A DNA stretch of 45,732 nt from Phenylobacterium sp. (GTDB taxonomy: Bacteria; Pseudomonadota; Alphaproteobacteria; Caulobacterales; Caulobacteraceae), in the NCBI RefSeq assembly GCF_025934275.1, contig NZ_JAICYI010000025.1, positions 1 to 45,732 of the forward strand. Reading direction: 5' to 3'. Positions 8,206 to 16,610 of this stretch are shown in pieces. Positions within the stretch are counted from its first letter, which is position 1, and each line of letters starts with the position of its first letter. A model generated the notes under the pieces. It was not told the DNA's origin. It was given only the letters and a program-made list of their open reading frames with translations, and did not search any database. The position numbers and the translations under genes are program-made.

Positions 8206-8313
8206 TCGTGGTGGGAACCGCTGAGAAGCGGGCGCGGGTTGCGGCCGCGAGTTTGCGCTCCTTCCCCGATCCATCCTTGCCCCCTGAGGCGGCGCAGATT
8301 ACCAGCGTCCGCC

Positions 8314-9552
8314 ATGTCGGACAGCACGCCCCCGGAGGCGGCCCCGCCTCGCTGGGCGGCGCCGTCGCTGATCGCCCTTATCTTCCTGAACCAGCTCGGC
8401 TTCGGGATCGTCGTCCCGCTGCTGCCGTTCTACGCCAAGTCGTTCAACGCCCCGGCCTGGCTGGTCGCGCTGATCTTCTCGGCCTTCTCCATCGGCACCT
8501 TCTTCGGCGAGCCGTTCTGGGGACGGCTCTCCGACAAGTACGGCCGCAAGCCGCTGCTGATCTCCACCATCTGCGGCAACTGTCTGTGCTATTTCGCGCT
8601 CGCCTTTGCGCCGAGCGCGGCGGCGGCTTTCTTCATCCGCCTGCTCGGCGGGCTGTCCAGCGGCAACGGCTCGGTCGTGCAGGGCTATCTCGCCGACGTC
8701 ACCCCGCCGGAGAAGCGCACCCGGGTGATGAGCTGGATGAGCGCCTCGTGGAACGTGGGCCTGATCGTCGGGCCGACGCTGGGCGGCATCTTCGCTAAGC
8801 CCAGCTTGGGACCGATCGGGTTCCAGCTGCCGCTGTTCGCGGCCTCGGGCTTGTTCGCGACCTCAGCGGTGTGCATCGCGCTGTTCATCCGCGAGAGCCG
8901 GCAGCGGGACCAGACCAACACCCACCGCCCCAACCGCTGGGCGGCGTTCGGCGAGGCGGTGCGCAACCCGATCATCGGACGGCTGTTCCTGCTGACCTTC
9001 ATGGTCGGCTTCGCCTTCACCGGCATCGAATCCATCTTCGGCCTGTGGACCCAGGCCAAGTTCGGCTGGGGCCCGCGCGACGTCGGCGTCGCGTTCGCCT
9101 TCGTCGGCGTCGCCTCGGCGATCACCCAGATGACCCTGACCGGCCCGCTTTCCGAGCGCTTCGGCCAGGGGACGATGCTGGCCATCGGCATGGCCATCAC
9201 CATGGTCTGCATCGGCCTGCAGCCGCTGTCGCCGGGCGGCGCCTACACCATCGCGCTGATGACGGCCTCGGCCATCGGCCAGTCGGTCGCCTGGCCGAAC
9301 GTCTCGGCGATGATCTCCCAGACCGCCGAGTCGCATCGGCAGGGTCAGATCCTGGGCCTCAACAACGCCATGGGCGCCGCGGCGCGCGTGGGCGGCCCGT
9401 TCTGCGCGGGGCTGTCCTTCTCCGGCCTCACGATCGACGGACCCTACATCCAGGGCGCGCTGGTGGTCGCCCCGGCCATCTGGCTCGCGCTCTCGGCCGG
9501 CCGGCGGGTCACGGAAACCCGGGCCCACGCCGAGGCCGTCGCGGCCGAATAG
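8314..9552 (+). CDS. MFS transporter (TetA/DHA1-like)
   Basis: A 412-residue inner-membrane major facilitator protein with about 12 hydrophobic segments. The first (LIALIFLNQLGFGIVVPLLPFYA) contains the GxxxPLLP-type motif of TetA-like drug:H+ antiporters. The loop 2-3 motif A is GRLSDKYGRKPLL, and motif C-like sequence appears in helix 5 (SASWNVGLIVGPTLGG). The ATG at 8314 was chosen because it precedes the first helix by about 20 residues; an in-frame extension only covers the intergenic repeat. It converges with the esterase gene with no spacer. The substrate is unknown; efflux is inferred. Confidence 0.88.
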   Translation: MSDSTPPEAAPPRWAAPSLIALIFLNQLGFGIVVPLLPFYAKSFNAPAWLVALIFSAFSIGTFFGEPFWGRLSDKYGRKPLLISTICGNCLCYFALAFAPSAAAAFFIRLLGGLSSGNGSVVQGYLADVTPPEKRTRVMSWMSASWNVGLIVGPTLGGIFAKPSLGPIGFQLPLFAASGLFATSAVCIALFIRESRQRDQTNTHRPNRWAAFGEAVRNPIIGRLFLLTFMVGFAFTGIESIFGLWTQAKFGWGPRDVGVAFAFVGVASAITQMTLTGPLSERFGQGTMLAIGMAITMVCIGLQPLSPGGAYTIALMTASAIGQSVAWPNVSAMISQTAESHRQGQILGLNNAMGAAARVGGPFCAGLSFSGLTIDGPYIQGALVVAPAIWLALSAGRRVTETRAHAEAVAAE

Positions 9553-10494
9553 TCAGCCGATCGCCGCCTGCAGCGCCTCGGCCGTCTGCCTCGAGGCTTC
9601 GATCACCGCCGGCGAGATGTCGGCCATGATGTAGAAGTCGTGCGGCAGGTGCGGGTATTCGACGTGGCGGGCCTCGACGCCCGCCTGCTTCAGCCGCTCG
9701 GCGTAGGCGTAGCCCTCGTCCTTCAGGCAGTCGTGGCCGGCGGTGACGATCAGCGCCGGCGCGGCGCCGCGAAGCGCCCGGTCGATGGGCGAGAGCCGGT
9801 GCGCCTCAGGATGTCCGCCTGCGGCCAGCAGCTTCTCGAACCAGCGCATCGCCTGGAACGTCAGGACCGGGCCGTCGAGGGTCTGGCGCGACGGCGTGGT
9901 CCATTCGGAGGTGGTCGCCGGATAGAGCAGCAGCTGAAAGGCGAGCTGGCGGTCGGGGTCGTCCTTCAGGTCGATGGCGACGGTGGCTGCGAGGTTGCCG
10001 CCGGCGGAGTCGCCGCCCACCGCGATCCGCTGGCGGTCGACGCCCAGCTCGCCGGCGTGGTCGAAAGCCCACTTGGCCGCGGCCAGCGCGTCGTCGTGGC
10101 CCTTGGGGAAGGGGTGCTCGGGGGCAAGGCGGTAATCCACCGCCATCACCCGGCAGTTTCCCCAGCGCGCCATCCTGCGGCAGTGGCCGTCGTGGGTTTC
10201 GAGGTCGCCGATCACCCAGCCGCCACCGTGGAAATAGACCAGCAGGCCCGAGGGCTTGCCGAGCCCCTGCGGCTCGTAGAGGCGCACGGGGATCTCGCCG
10301 TGCGGGCCGGGGATCGCGAAGTCGCGGACCTCGACGTCCTTCGGCGCATTCTGGTCCTGGCTCTGCCGCTGCGCTCGGTACCCGGCGCGGACCATCTCGG
10401 GCGGCAGCTGGTCGATCGGCGGCAGCGGGTTGTCCGCCGCCTGCTTCGCCTGCGCCTCGAGGTGGCTCCGGAAATGGGGATCAATCTCGGACAT
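9553..10494 (-). CDS. Alpha/beta hydrolase of the hormone-sensitive lipase family
   Basis: A 313-residue esterase. The oxyanion-hole motif HGGGW is at 89-93 and the nucleophile motif GDSAGG at 161-166 (Ser163), both diagnostic of the HSL (family IV) esterases. The acid residue is in VTAGHDCLKDEG, and the catalytic His is in PHLPHDFY. No signal peptide, so cytoplasmic. It probably cleaves short-chain acyl esters; the natural substrate is unknown. It lies downstream of an aldehyde dehydrogenase on the same strand but is separated from it by a palindromic repeat. Confidence 0.9.
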   Translation of the reverse strand: MSEIDPHFRSHLEAQAKQAADNPLPPIDQLPPEMVRAGYRAQRQSQDQNAPKDVEVRDFAIPGPHGEIPVRLYEPQGLGKPSGLLVYFHGGGWVIGDLETHDGHCRRMARWGNCRVMAVDYRLAPEHPFPKGHDDALAAAKWAFDHAGELGVDRQRIAVGGDSAGGNLAATVAIDLKDDPDRQLAFQLLLYPATTSEWTTPSRQTLDGPVLTFQAMRWFEKLLAAGGHPEAHRLSPIDRALRGAAPALIVTAGHDCLKDEGYAYAERLKQAGVEARHVEYPHLPHDFYIMADISPAVIEASRQTAEALQAAIG

Positions 10495-10511
10495 GAGGGT
10501 CTCGTCCTAAA

Positions 10512-10650
10512 CTCCCCTCCCCCTTGCGGGGAGGGGCCAGGGTGGGGGGTCGACGCGCACGCCCCGCCGGACTTGTGGTCAAGCGTCGCGCCGGTCAGTG
10601 CGGCCCCGACACCCCACTCCCAACCCTCTCCCCGCGAGGGGGAGAGGGCT
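10512..10650. repeat. Composite inverted repeat with CCCCTCCCCC/GGGGAGGGG arms
   Basis: A left arm at 10512-10552 and a right arm at 10607-10650 are imperfect inverted copies of each other. Each also contains its own small palindrome (CCCTCCCCCTTGCGGGGAGGGG on the left, CCCTCTCCCCGCGAGGGGGAGAGGG on the right, split by short loops). About 54 bases separate the arms. It fills the gap between two same-strand genes and resembles the composite intergenic elements common in Caulobacterales genomes. Confidence 0.7.
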
Positions 10651-10661
10651 CGGCGTGATCC

Positions 10662-12098
10662 CTACTCGGCCGCTTCCTTCGGCGCGTAGCCGAGGATGGC
10701 CTTGGTCTCCAGGAACTCGTGGAAGGCGAAGTCGCCCCACTCGCGCCCGTTGCCGCTCTTCTTGTAGCCGCCGAAGGGCGCGGTCATGTCCGAGCCGCCG
10801 TTGATCGAGACCTGACCGGCGCGGATCCGCCGGGCGATCTTGCGGGCCTGGTCGAGGTCGGCGCCGTTGACATAGCCGGCGAGGCCGTACTCGGTGTCGT
10901 TGCCGATCTCGATCGCCTGGTCGATCGACTCATAGCCCAGGATCGACAGCACCGGCCCGAAGATCTCCTCGCGGGCGATGGTCATGTCGTTGGTGACGTT
11001 CCCGAACACGGTGGGCTTCACGTAATAGCCCTTGTCGAGCCCCTCGGGCCGGCCCGGACCGCCGGTGACCAGGGTCGCGCCTTCCTCGACGCCTTTCTTG
11101 ATCAGACCCTGGATCTTGTTGAACTGCACCTCGGAGACCACCGGCCCCAGCATCGCGTTGCCGTTCGGATCGCCGACCGTGACCTGATCGGCGGCCTCCT
11201 TGGCGACCGCCATGGCCTCCGCCATCCGCTTGGAGGGGACGAGCATCCGCGTCGGGGCGTTACAGGACTGGCCGGAGTTGGTCATCATGTGCTGCACGCC
11301 GCGCGCCACGCTCTTGGCGAAGACGCTGTCGTCCAGGACGATGTTCGGGCTCTTGCCGCCCAGCTCCTGAGCCACCCGCTTGACGCCGGGAGCGGCGTTC
11401 TTGGCCACCTCGATGCCGGCCCGGGTCGAGCCGGTGAAGGAGACCATGTCGATGTCCGGGTGGCTGGAGAGCGCCACGCCGACGCCCGGCCCGTCGCCGT
11501 GAACCAGGTTGAACACGCCGGCGGGCACGCCGGCGGCTTGCATGATCTCGGCGAAGATATGCCCTGAGAAGGGCGCCACTTCCGAGGGCTTCAGCACCAT
11601 GGTGCAGCCGGTGGCGATAGCCGGCGCGACCTTGCAGGCGATCTGGTTGAGCGGCCAGTTCCACGGGGTGATGAAGCCGCAGACGCCGATCGGCTCCTTC
11701 ACGATCAAGGTGTTGCCGCGGTCTTCCTCGAACTTGAAGTCCTTGAGGATCTGGGCGGCGGTGGCCAGGTGGCCCATGCCGGCCGGCACCTGCGCGCGCT
11801 GCGCGAGCGAGGCGGGCGCGCCCATCTCTTCGGTGACGGCGTTCGCCAGGTCGCCGAAGCGCTTCTGGTACTCGGCGAGGATGCGCTGCAGCACCTCGAT
11901 CCGCTCCTCGCGGCTGGTCTGCGACCAGGCGGGGAAGGCCTTCTTGGCCGCCTTGACGGCCTTGTCGACGTCGGCCGCCGTGCCGAGCGCGATCTTGCCG
12001 CAGACCTGCTCGGTCGCGGGGTTGATCACGTCCAGCGTCTTCTTCTCGCTGGGTTCGACCCACTGGCCATCGATGTAGAACTTGAGGTACTCGCGCAT
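10662..12098 (-). CDS. NAD(P)+-dependent aldehyde dehydrogenase
   Basis: A 478-residue ALDH-superfamily enzyme oxidising an aldehyde to the acid. Catalytic residues are all present: Asn148 in TPWNWP, Glu245 in QELGGKSPN, and nucleophile Cys279 in NSGQSC. The cofactor loop FTGSTRAG and the C-terminal EEIFGPVLS and GGYKKSGNGRE motifs also fit. A strong AGGAGG ribosome site precedes the ATG by six bases. Closest in look to broad-specificity ALDHs of aromatic or aliphatic catabolism; the substrate is not readable. Neighbouring SMP-30 and esterase genes on the same strand hint at a small catabolic set. Confidence 0.93.
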   Translation of the reverse strand: MREYLKFYIDGQWVEPSEKKTLDVINPATEQVCGKIALGTAADVDKAVKAAKKAFPAWSQTSREERIEVLQRILAEYQKRFGDLANAVTEEMGAPASLAQRAQVPAGMGHLATAAQILKDFKFEEDRGNTLIVKEPIGVCGFITPWNWPLNQIACKVAPAIATGCTMVLKPSEVAPFSGHIFAEIMQAAGVPAGVFNLVHGDGPGVGVALSSHPDIDMVSFTGSTRAGIEVAKNAAPGVKRVAQELGGKSPNIVLDDSVFAKSVARGVQHMMTNSGQSCNAPTRMLVPSKRMAEAMAVAKEAADQVTVGDPNGNAMLGPVVSEVQFNKIQGLIKKGVEEGATLVTGGPGRPEGLDKGYYVKPTVFGNVTNDMTIAREEIFGPVLSILGYESIDQAIEIGNDTEYGLAGYVNGADLDQARKIARRIRAGQVSINGGSDMTAPFGGYKKSGNGREWGDFAFHEFLETKAILGYAPKEAAE

Positions 12099-12202
12099 GG
12101 ACGTCCTCCTGGACCGTTCGCTTCTGCCCGCCGGAGCCGTCCGCCCCGACCTTCAAACGCGCATTTTAGTGATCAGCGGTAACTTCGGAAGCCCCGCCGT
12201 CA

Positions 12203-13135
12203 TTACACTTGATGCACAAGCGGCTGGCCCGCAACCGGGGACCGCGCCTTGAGCACATAATCGGCCCGTATCGAGCCGATGTAGAGGTCCTTCAGGTCCG
12301 CGCCGCCCCAGGTCACGTTCGTCGGGTGGTTGATCGTCTGGCCGCTCGGATCGTGGAACACGGTGACCACCGTCAGGTCCGGCCGGATCGCGACGACCTT
12401 GTTGGCGGCCGGCAGGCAGACCCAGAGATTGCCCTCGGCGTCCATGCCGACCCCGTCGGTGTAGCCGAGCTCGTTCGGGTCGTGCTGCGGATCGCCGGGC
12501 GCCTGCAGCTTGCCCAGCACCGGCCCATAGCGCTCCCCTGCGCCCAGCCGGCCGCCCGCCAGGATCGGGAAGCGCATCACGTCCGCCCCCGAGGTCTGGG
12601 CGCAGTAGAGCTGGCTCTCGTCGGCGGCGATCGCCAACCCGTTCGGAAACTTCAGGCCCTCGGCGACGATGTCCGACGAGCCATCGGGCCTGAGCACGAA
12701 GATGAAGCCGTCGGCGCGCCCGTCCAGCGCCTGCGGCCAGGTCTCGGCATGGGTGGAGTTGGCGCACCAGATATTGCCGACGGAATCGATGATCGGATAG
12801 TTGGACGAGGTCAGCCGCTTGCCGCCGACCTCGGCGAGCAGCGTCTCGTGCGCGCCGGTCCGCGGATCGAACCGCTGCAGCGGCCCCGCCTGGCGGTCGT
12901 AGATGCCGAAGTTGGCGATGATGATCCGCCCCTCGCGGTCCATGTTGAGGCCGTTGGGCGCGCCGCCCTTCGGCCCCAGCCGCTTGAACGAGCCGTCGGG
13001 GAAGATCTCCGCCACCGCGCTCTGGTGGTCGGAGGCGAACACCCGGCCGTCCTTGCCCGCCACCACGTCCTCGGGGCGATCGACGCCCACGGCGATCTTG
13101 CGGAAGGCCTCGGTCGGTATCGGCGCGAGCGGCAT
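12203..13135 (-). CDS. SMP-30/gluconolactonase-family protein
   Basis: A 310-residue six-bladed beta-propeller of the SMP-30/gluconolactonase/LRE family, which hydrolyses sugar or other lactones using a divalent metal. Family signatures are DRPEDVVA near 19-26 (metal Glu), GAPNGLNMDREGR, FPNGLAIAADESQLY, and GVGMDAEGNLWV (metal Asp region). The start MPLAPIPTEAF was chosen because upstream in-frame sequence is basic, unrelated and overlaps the divergent gene's leader. It lies 104 bases upstream of the aldehyde dehydrogenase on the same strand and may share its transcript. The specific lactone is unknown. Confidence 0.87.
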   Translation of the reverse strand: MPLAPIPTEAFRKIAVGVDRPEDVVAGKDGRVFASDHQSAVAEIFPDGSFKRLGPKGGAPNGLNMDREGRIIIANFGIYDRQAGPLQRFDPRTGAHETLLAEVGGKRLTSSNYPIIDSVGNIWCANSTHAETWPQALDGRADGFIFVLRPDGSSDIVAEGLKFPNGLAIAADESQLYCAQTSGADVMRFPILAGGRLGAGERYGPVLGKLQAPGDPQHDPNELGYTDGVGMDAEGNLWVCLPAANKVVAIRPDLTVVTVFHDPSGQTINHPTNVTWGGADLKDLYIGSIRADYVLKARSPVAGQPLVHQV

Positions 13136-13258
13136 GGCCTCATCTCCCTCTGCGGCAGGGTCGGACCTTGAGCGCCTGACGCAGGGTTCGACAAGGCGGT
13201 TGCGGGGCGCCGGCAGCGCCGCTAAAGCCCGGACGATCCAGTTTGGAGAACAGCCTCC

Positions 13259-13336
13259 ATGGCCTTCATCGCCATCGTCGTCTTCCTCATCGTCATCGCG
13301 GCGCTGAACCGTTACGAGTTCGGCCGCTTCGACTAG
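13259..13336 (+). CDS. 25-residue single-pass membrane peptide
   Basis: A very short open frame: M-A-F-I-A-I-V-V-F-L-I-V-I-A-A-L followed by N-R-Y-E-F-G-R-F-D and TAG. It is one hydrophobic helix (residues 2-16) with a polar, charged tail, the usual form of a bacterial small membrane protein. GGAG at 13245-13248 stands ten bases ahead of the ATG. It ends 19 bases before the SDR gene and could be the first gene of that folate operon. Codon third positions are C/G-rich as in neighbouring genes. Function unknown; not proven to be translated. Confidence 0.6.
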   Translation: MAFIAIVVFLIVIAALNRYEFGRFD

Positions 13337-13355
13337 GCGGTAGGGACCTCCCCGG

Positions 13356-14090
13356 ATGGCGAGCCGCGGCGCGGCGCTGGTCACGGGCGGCGCGCGGCGG
13401 ATCGGCCGGGCGCTGGTCGCGGCTGCGGCCGACGCCGGCTACGACGTGGCGGTCCACGTGCGGGCGGTGGACGACGACGCCGAGGCGGCCGCCGCCGACG
13501 TCAGGGCCCGCGGCCGCAAGGCCCAGATCTTCGCCTGCGACCTGCGCCGCGAGTCCGCCACCGTCGCCCTGGTCGGCGAGGTCGAGGCCGAGCTCGGGGC
13601 GGTCACCCTGCTGGTCAACTGCGCCAGCGTCTTCGAGCGCGACGCCTTCTCGGACATGAACCGCGCCTCCTGGGACGCGCACATGGAGACCAACCTGCGC
13701 GCGCCGCTGGTGCTCGCGCAGGCCTTCGCCCGCCGGCTGCCCGCCGATCGCGAAGGGCTGATCGTCAACCTGCTCGACCAGCGGGTCTGGCGGCCGACGC
13801 CGGAGTTCTTCTCCTATTCGCTCTCCAAGGCCGCGCTGTGGGCGGCGACCCAGATGCTGGCGCAGGACCTCGCGCCGCGCATCCGGGTGAACGGCATCGG
13901 GCCCGGACCGACCCTGCCCTCGATCCATCAGGATCAGGCCGCCTTCGCCGCCGAGGCCGCCGCGACGCCCTTGGGCCGCGCGGTCGGGCCAGCCCAGGTC
14001 GCGGGCGCGCTCAGGTACCTGATCGACGCAGCCGCCGTCACCGGCCAGATGATCGCGGTCGATTCCGGCCAGCACCTGGCCCGGCGGTGA
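13356..14090 (+). CDS. SDR-family pteridine reductase-like enzyme (FolM/PTR1 type)
   Basis: A 244-residue short-chain dehydrogenase. The NADPH site TGGARRIG (10-17) has the RRIG form seen in FolM and PTR1. LLVNCASVF follows at 85-93. The catalytic Tyr154 and Lys158 are in YSLSK. Where classical SDRs have Ser, this one has Asp141 in NLLDQ, as in pteridine reductases. It probably reduces dihydrofolate, dihydromonapterin or a related pterin. The gene ends four bases before folB, which strongly supports the pterin link. Start ATG at 13356; a preceding ribosome site is weak (GGGACC), consistent with coupling to the small upstream peptide. Confidence 0.85.
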   Translation: MASRGAALVTGGARRIGRALVAAAADAGYDVAVHVRAVDDDAEAAAADVRARGRKAQIFACDLRRESATVALVGEVEAELGAVTLLVNCASVFERDAFSDMNRASWDAHMETNLRAPLVLAQAFARRLPADREGLIVNLLDQRVWRPTPEFFSYSLSKAALWAATQMLAQDLAPRIRVNGIGPGPTLPSIHQDQAAFAAEAAATPLGRAVGPAQVAGALRYLIDAAAVTGQMIAVDSGQHLARR

Positions 14091-14094
14091 GCCG

Positions 14095-14460
14095 ATGAGC
14101 GGGCCCAAGGTCGCCATGACCAAGGTCTTCGTCAGCGGCCTGCAGGTGCAGGCGCAGATCGGCGTCTACCGGCACGAGATCGGACGCGTGCAGCCCCTGG
14201 TGGTCGACGTGGAGCTGGATGTCCCCACCGCCGGCGCCGAGCGGCTCGCCGACACGCTGAACTACGAGACCATCCTGAAGGCCGCCCAGGCGGTCGCCGC
14301 GGAGGGGCACATCGGGCTGGTGGAGACCTTCGCCGAGCGGCTGGCGCGCGCCTGCCTGGACGACGCCCGCGTCACCCGCGCGCGGGTGCGTGTGGAGAAG
14401 CCGCTGGCGCTCGCGCCGCATGCGGTCGGCGCCGGCGTGGAGATCACCCTCGTTCGCTAG
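14095..14460 (+). CDS. folB: Dihydroneopterin aldolase
   Basis: FolB cleaves 7,8-dihydroneopterin to 6-hydroxymethyl-dihydropterin and glycolaldehyde in folate synthesis. The 121 residues match the family length. Visible signatures are IGVYRHEIGRVQPLVVDVEL (with the active-site Glu), LNYETI, VETFAERLA and VRVEKP (catalytic Lys). It starts four bases after the pteridine reductase-like gene. A second ATG at MTKVFVSG, seven codons in, is possible. The rest of the folate pathway is outside the window. Confidence 0.93.
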   Translation: MSGPKVAMTKVFVSGLQVQAQIGVYRHEIGRVQPLVVDVELDVPTAGAERLADTLNYETILKAAQAVAAEGHIGLVETFAERLARACLDDARVTRARVRVEKPLALAPHAVGAGVEITLVR

Positions 14461-14538
14461 TCGCGGGCCACCCTACAAATCCTTCACTGGCGCGCCCACG
14501 TGGATGGGGCATGATCCGCCCGCAGGGAGGGCACACCC

Positions 14539-14934
14539 ATGACCACCGACTATCACCGCGCCGCCGCAGAGGACCGCACCCTGCCGGCCGTCGTCTATGC
14601 GCTCTATCTGGTCGGTCTCTCCCATGGCCTGACGACCGTGATCGGCCTGATCATCGCCTACGCCAACCGCGACGGCGCCGGTCCGATGATGCGCAGCCAC
14701 TACACCTGGCTGATCCGCACCTTCTGGTTCTCGTTGCTGGGCTTCGTGGTGGGCGGGATCATCGCGTTGGTGGGAATTCCCCTCAGCCTGATCCTGGTCG
14801 GCATTCCACTTATCGCGCTGGGCGGCCTGATCATGGCCGCGGCGTTGGTCTATTGCGCGGTGCGCTCGGTGATCGGGGTGATCTTCCTGGCCCGCGACGA
14901 GCCGATGCCGAGGCCCTACGCGCTGATCGCTTGA
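14539..14934 (+). CDS. COG3671 / DUF4870-like inner-membrane protein
   Basis: A 131-residue protein with about three hydrophobic segments (roughly 19-43, 61-83 and 86-114). The sequence DRTLPAVVYALYLVG, RSHYTWLIRTFW and the closing VRSVIGVIFLARDEPMP match the conserved-membrane-protein family COG3671 as I recall it. AGGGAGG lies seven bases before the ATG. Function unknown. It is followed seven bases later by a methyltransferase-like membrane protein on the same strand. Confidence 0.8.
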   Translation: MTTDYHRAAAEDRTLPAVVYALYLVGLSHGLTTVIGLIIAYANRDGAGPMMRSHYTWLIRTFWFSLLGFVVGGIIALVGIPLSLILVGIPLIALGGLIMAAALVYCAVRSVIGVIFLARDEPMPRPYALIA

Positions 14935-14941
14935 GCGGCCC

Positions 14942-15634
14942 ATGTCGCGGCCAAAGCTCGTCGGCCTGCTGATCGTCGAGCTCGTGGCGATGCTCACGCT
15001 CATGGGCGCGGTGCTCTTCGCCGCGGCGGGGAGCTGGCGCTGGGCGGGCGGCTGGCGCTTCATCGTTCTGTTCGGCGCGCTCAGCCTGCTGGTCAGCCTG
15101 TGGCTGTTCGTCACCGATCCTGGCCTCCTGGAGGAACGGCTGAAGCCGCCCGTCCAGAGCGGTCAGAGCCGCTGGGACCGGCTGTTCATGGGCGCGGCGG
15201 TCCTGGCGTTCCTCGGCTGGCTGGCCGTGATCGGGCTCGACGCGGGGCGCTTCGGCTGGTCGCAGGCTCCGGCGTGGGCGCAGGCGCTCGGCGCCCTCGC
15301 GCTGATCGGGAGCTACGTCGGGATCGGCTGGGTGTTCCGCACCAACAGCTTCGCCGCGCCGGTCGTGAGAATCCAGTCCGAGCGCGAGCAGACGGTCATC
15401 GACACGGGCCCCTACGCCATTGTCCGCCACCCGATGTACGCCTTCGCCCTGCCGATCTTCCTGGGCGCCCCGCTGGTCGCGGGCTCGCTCTGGGGACTCG
15501 TCGCCGCGCCTCTGGCGATGGTCGGCATCGGCTGGCGGGCGGTGCGCGAGGAACAGGCGCTCAGGTCCGGCCTGCCTGGCTACGCGGAGTACGCCCGGCG
15601 CGTGCGATGGCGCTTCGCACCGGGCGTCTGGTAG
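14942..15634 (+). CDS. Isoprenylcysteine carboxyl methyltransferase-like membrane protein (PEMT/ICMT)
   Basis: A 230-residue integral membrane protein of the COG2020 / PEMT-ICMT group. Five or so hydrophobic segments lead to the S-adenosylmethionine-binding C-terminus: DTGPYAIVRHPMYAFALP, then REEQALRSGLPGYAEYARRVRWRFAPG. The RHPMY and EEQ...Y..Y motifs are the conserved cofactor-binding elements. Substrates of bacterial members are mostly unknown (lipids or small molecules rather than prenylated proteins). It converges on ilvE with five bases between stops. Confidence 0.86.
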   Translation: MSRPKLVGLLIVELVAMLTLMGAVLFAAAGSWRWAGGWRFIVLFGALSLLVSLWLFVTDPGLLEERLKPPVQSGQSRWDRLFMGAAVLAFLGWLAVIGLDAGRFGWSQAPAWAQALGALALIGSYVGIGWVFRTNSFAAPVVRIQSEREQTVIDTGPYAIVRHPMYAFALPIFLGAPLVAGSLWGLVAAPLAMVGIGWRAVREEQALRSGLPGYAEYARRVRWRFAPGVW

Positions 15635-15639
15635 CGCCG

Positions 15640-16527
15640 CTAGGCGGTCACCAGCTCGCGGCGGACCATCTTGGCGTAATCGTCCATCAGGCTGAGCGAG
15701 ATGTTGCCTGGCCGGAAGCGATGCTCGCCGACCTCGGAGACCGGGGTCACTTCGGCCGCCGTCCCGGTGATGAAGCACTCCGAGAAGCCTGCGAGCTCCT
15801 GCGGCTCGATGTGCCGCTCGAAGACCTCGAAGCCCTTCTGGCGCGCCAGCTTGATCACCGACTGGCGGGTGATGCCGTCCAGGAAGCAGTCCGCGAGCGG
15901 CGTATGGATCACCCCGTCGCGGACGAAGAAGACGTTGGCCCCGGTGGCTTCGGCTATGTAGCCGCGCCAGTCGAGCATCATCGCGTCCGCAAACCCCTCC
16001 CGCTCGGCGGCGTGCTTGGAGAGGGTGCAGATCATGTAGAGCCCTGTCGCCTTCGCGTGCACCGGCTCGGTTTCGGGGCTCGGCCGCTTGTACTTGGCCC
16101 AGGTCAGCCGGATGCCCTTGGCCTTCTCCTCGGGCTTGAAGTAGCTCGGCCAGTCCCAGACCGCGATCGCCACGTGGATCTTGGTGTTCTGGGCCGCGAC
16201 GCCGATCATCTCCGAGCCGCGCCAGGCGATCGGCCGCACATAGGCGTCGGCGAGCCCGCTCTTCGCACAGGTGTCCTTGCACGCCTGGTCGATCTCGGCC
16301 ACGCTGAAGGGGATTTGGAAGTCGAGGATCTCGGCGGACTTGAACAGACGCTCGGTATGCGCCGTCAGCTCGAAGATCTCCCCCCCGTACATCCGTTCGC
16401 CCTCGAACACGGCCGACGCATAGTGCAGGCCGTGGGTGAGTACGTGCACCTTCGCCTCGCGCCAGGGCACGAACTGGCCATCCAGCCAGATCCAACCGTC
16501 GCGGTCGTCGAAGGGCAGGATAGACAT
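15640..16527 (-). CDS. ilvE: Branched-chain amino acid aminotransferase
   Basis: A 295-residue PLP-dependent class IV aminotransferase that interconverts Leu, Ile and Val with their 2-oxo acids. The PLP Lys159 is in VHAKATGLY. Other family marks are LTHGLHYASAVFEGERMY near the N-terminus, YIAEATGANVFFV and FITGTAAEVTPV. Start ATG at 16527 has AGGAGG nine bases upstream. The gene is divergent from the two-component operon, sharing an 83-base upstream region. Confidence 0.94.
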   Translation of the reverse strand: MSILPFDDRDGWIWLDGQFVPWREAKVHVLTHGLHYASAVFEGERMYGGEIFELTAHTERLFKSAEILDFQIPFSVAEIDQACKDTCAKSGLADAYVRPIAWRGSEMIGVAAQNTKIHVAIAVWDWPSYFKPEEKAKGIRLTWAKYKRPSPETEPVHAKATGLYMICTLSKHAAEREGFADAMMLDWRGYIAEATGANVFFVRDGVIHTPLADCFLDGITRQSVIKLARQKGFEVFERHIEPQELAGFSECFITGTAAEVTPVSEVGEHRFRPGNISLSLMDDYAKMVRRELVTA

Positions 16528-16610
16528 GGGGGTGCGACCTCCTTTCGTAGGCGGCCCGTTGAAGCGTCACGCGTGATCCGCGTCAAACGAAATGGGCGGG
16601 AGGCTCGGCC

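Noticed and set aside
2303..9552. The glycosyltransferase/hydrolase region considered as a defence or mobile island
   Set aside because: Composition matches the flanks, there are no integrases, tRNA sites or nuclease genes, and each gene has an ordinary envelope or housekeeping family.
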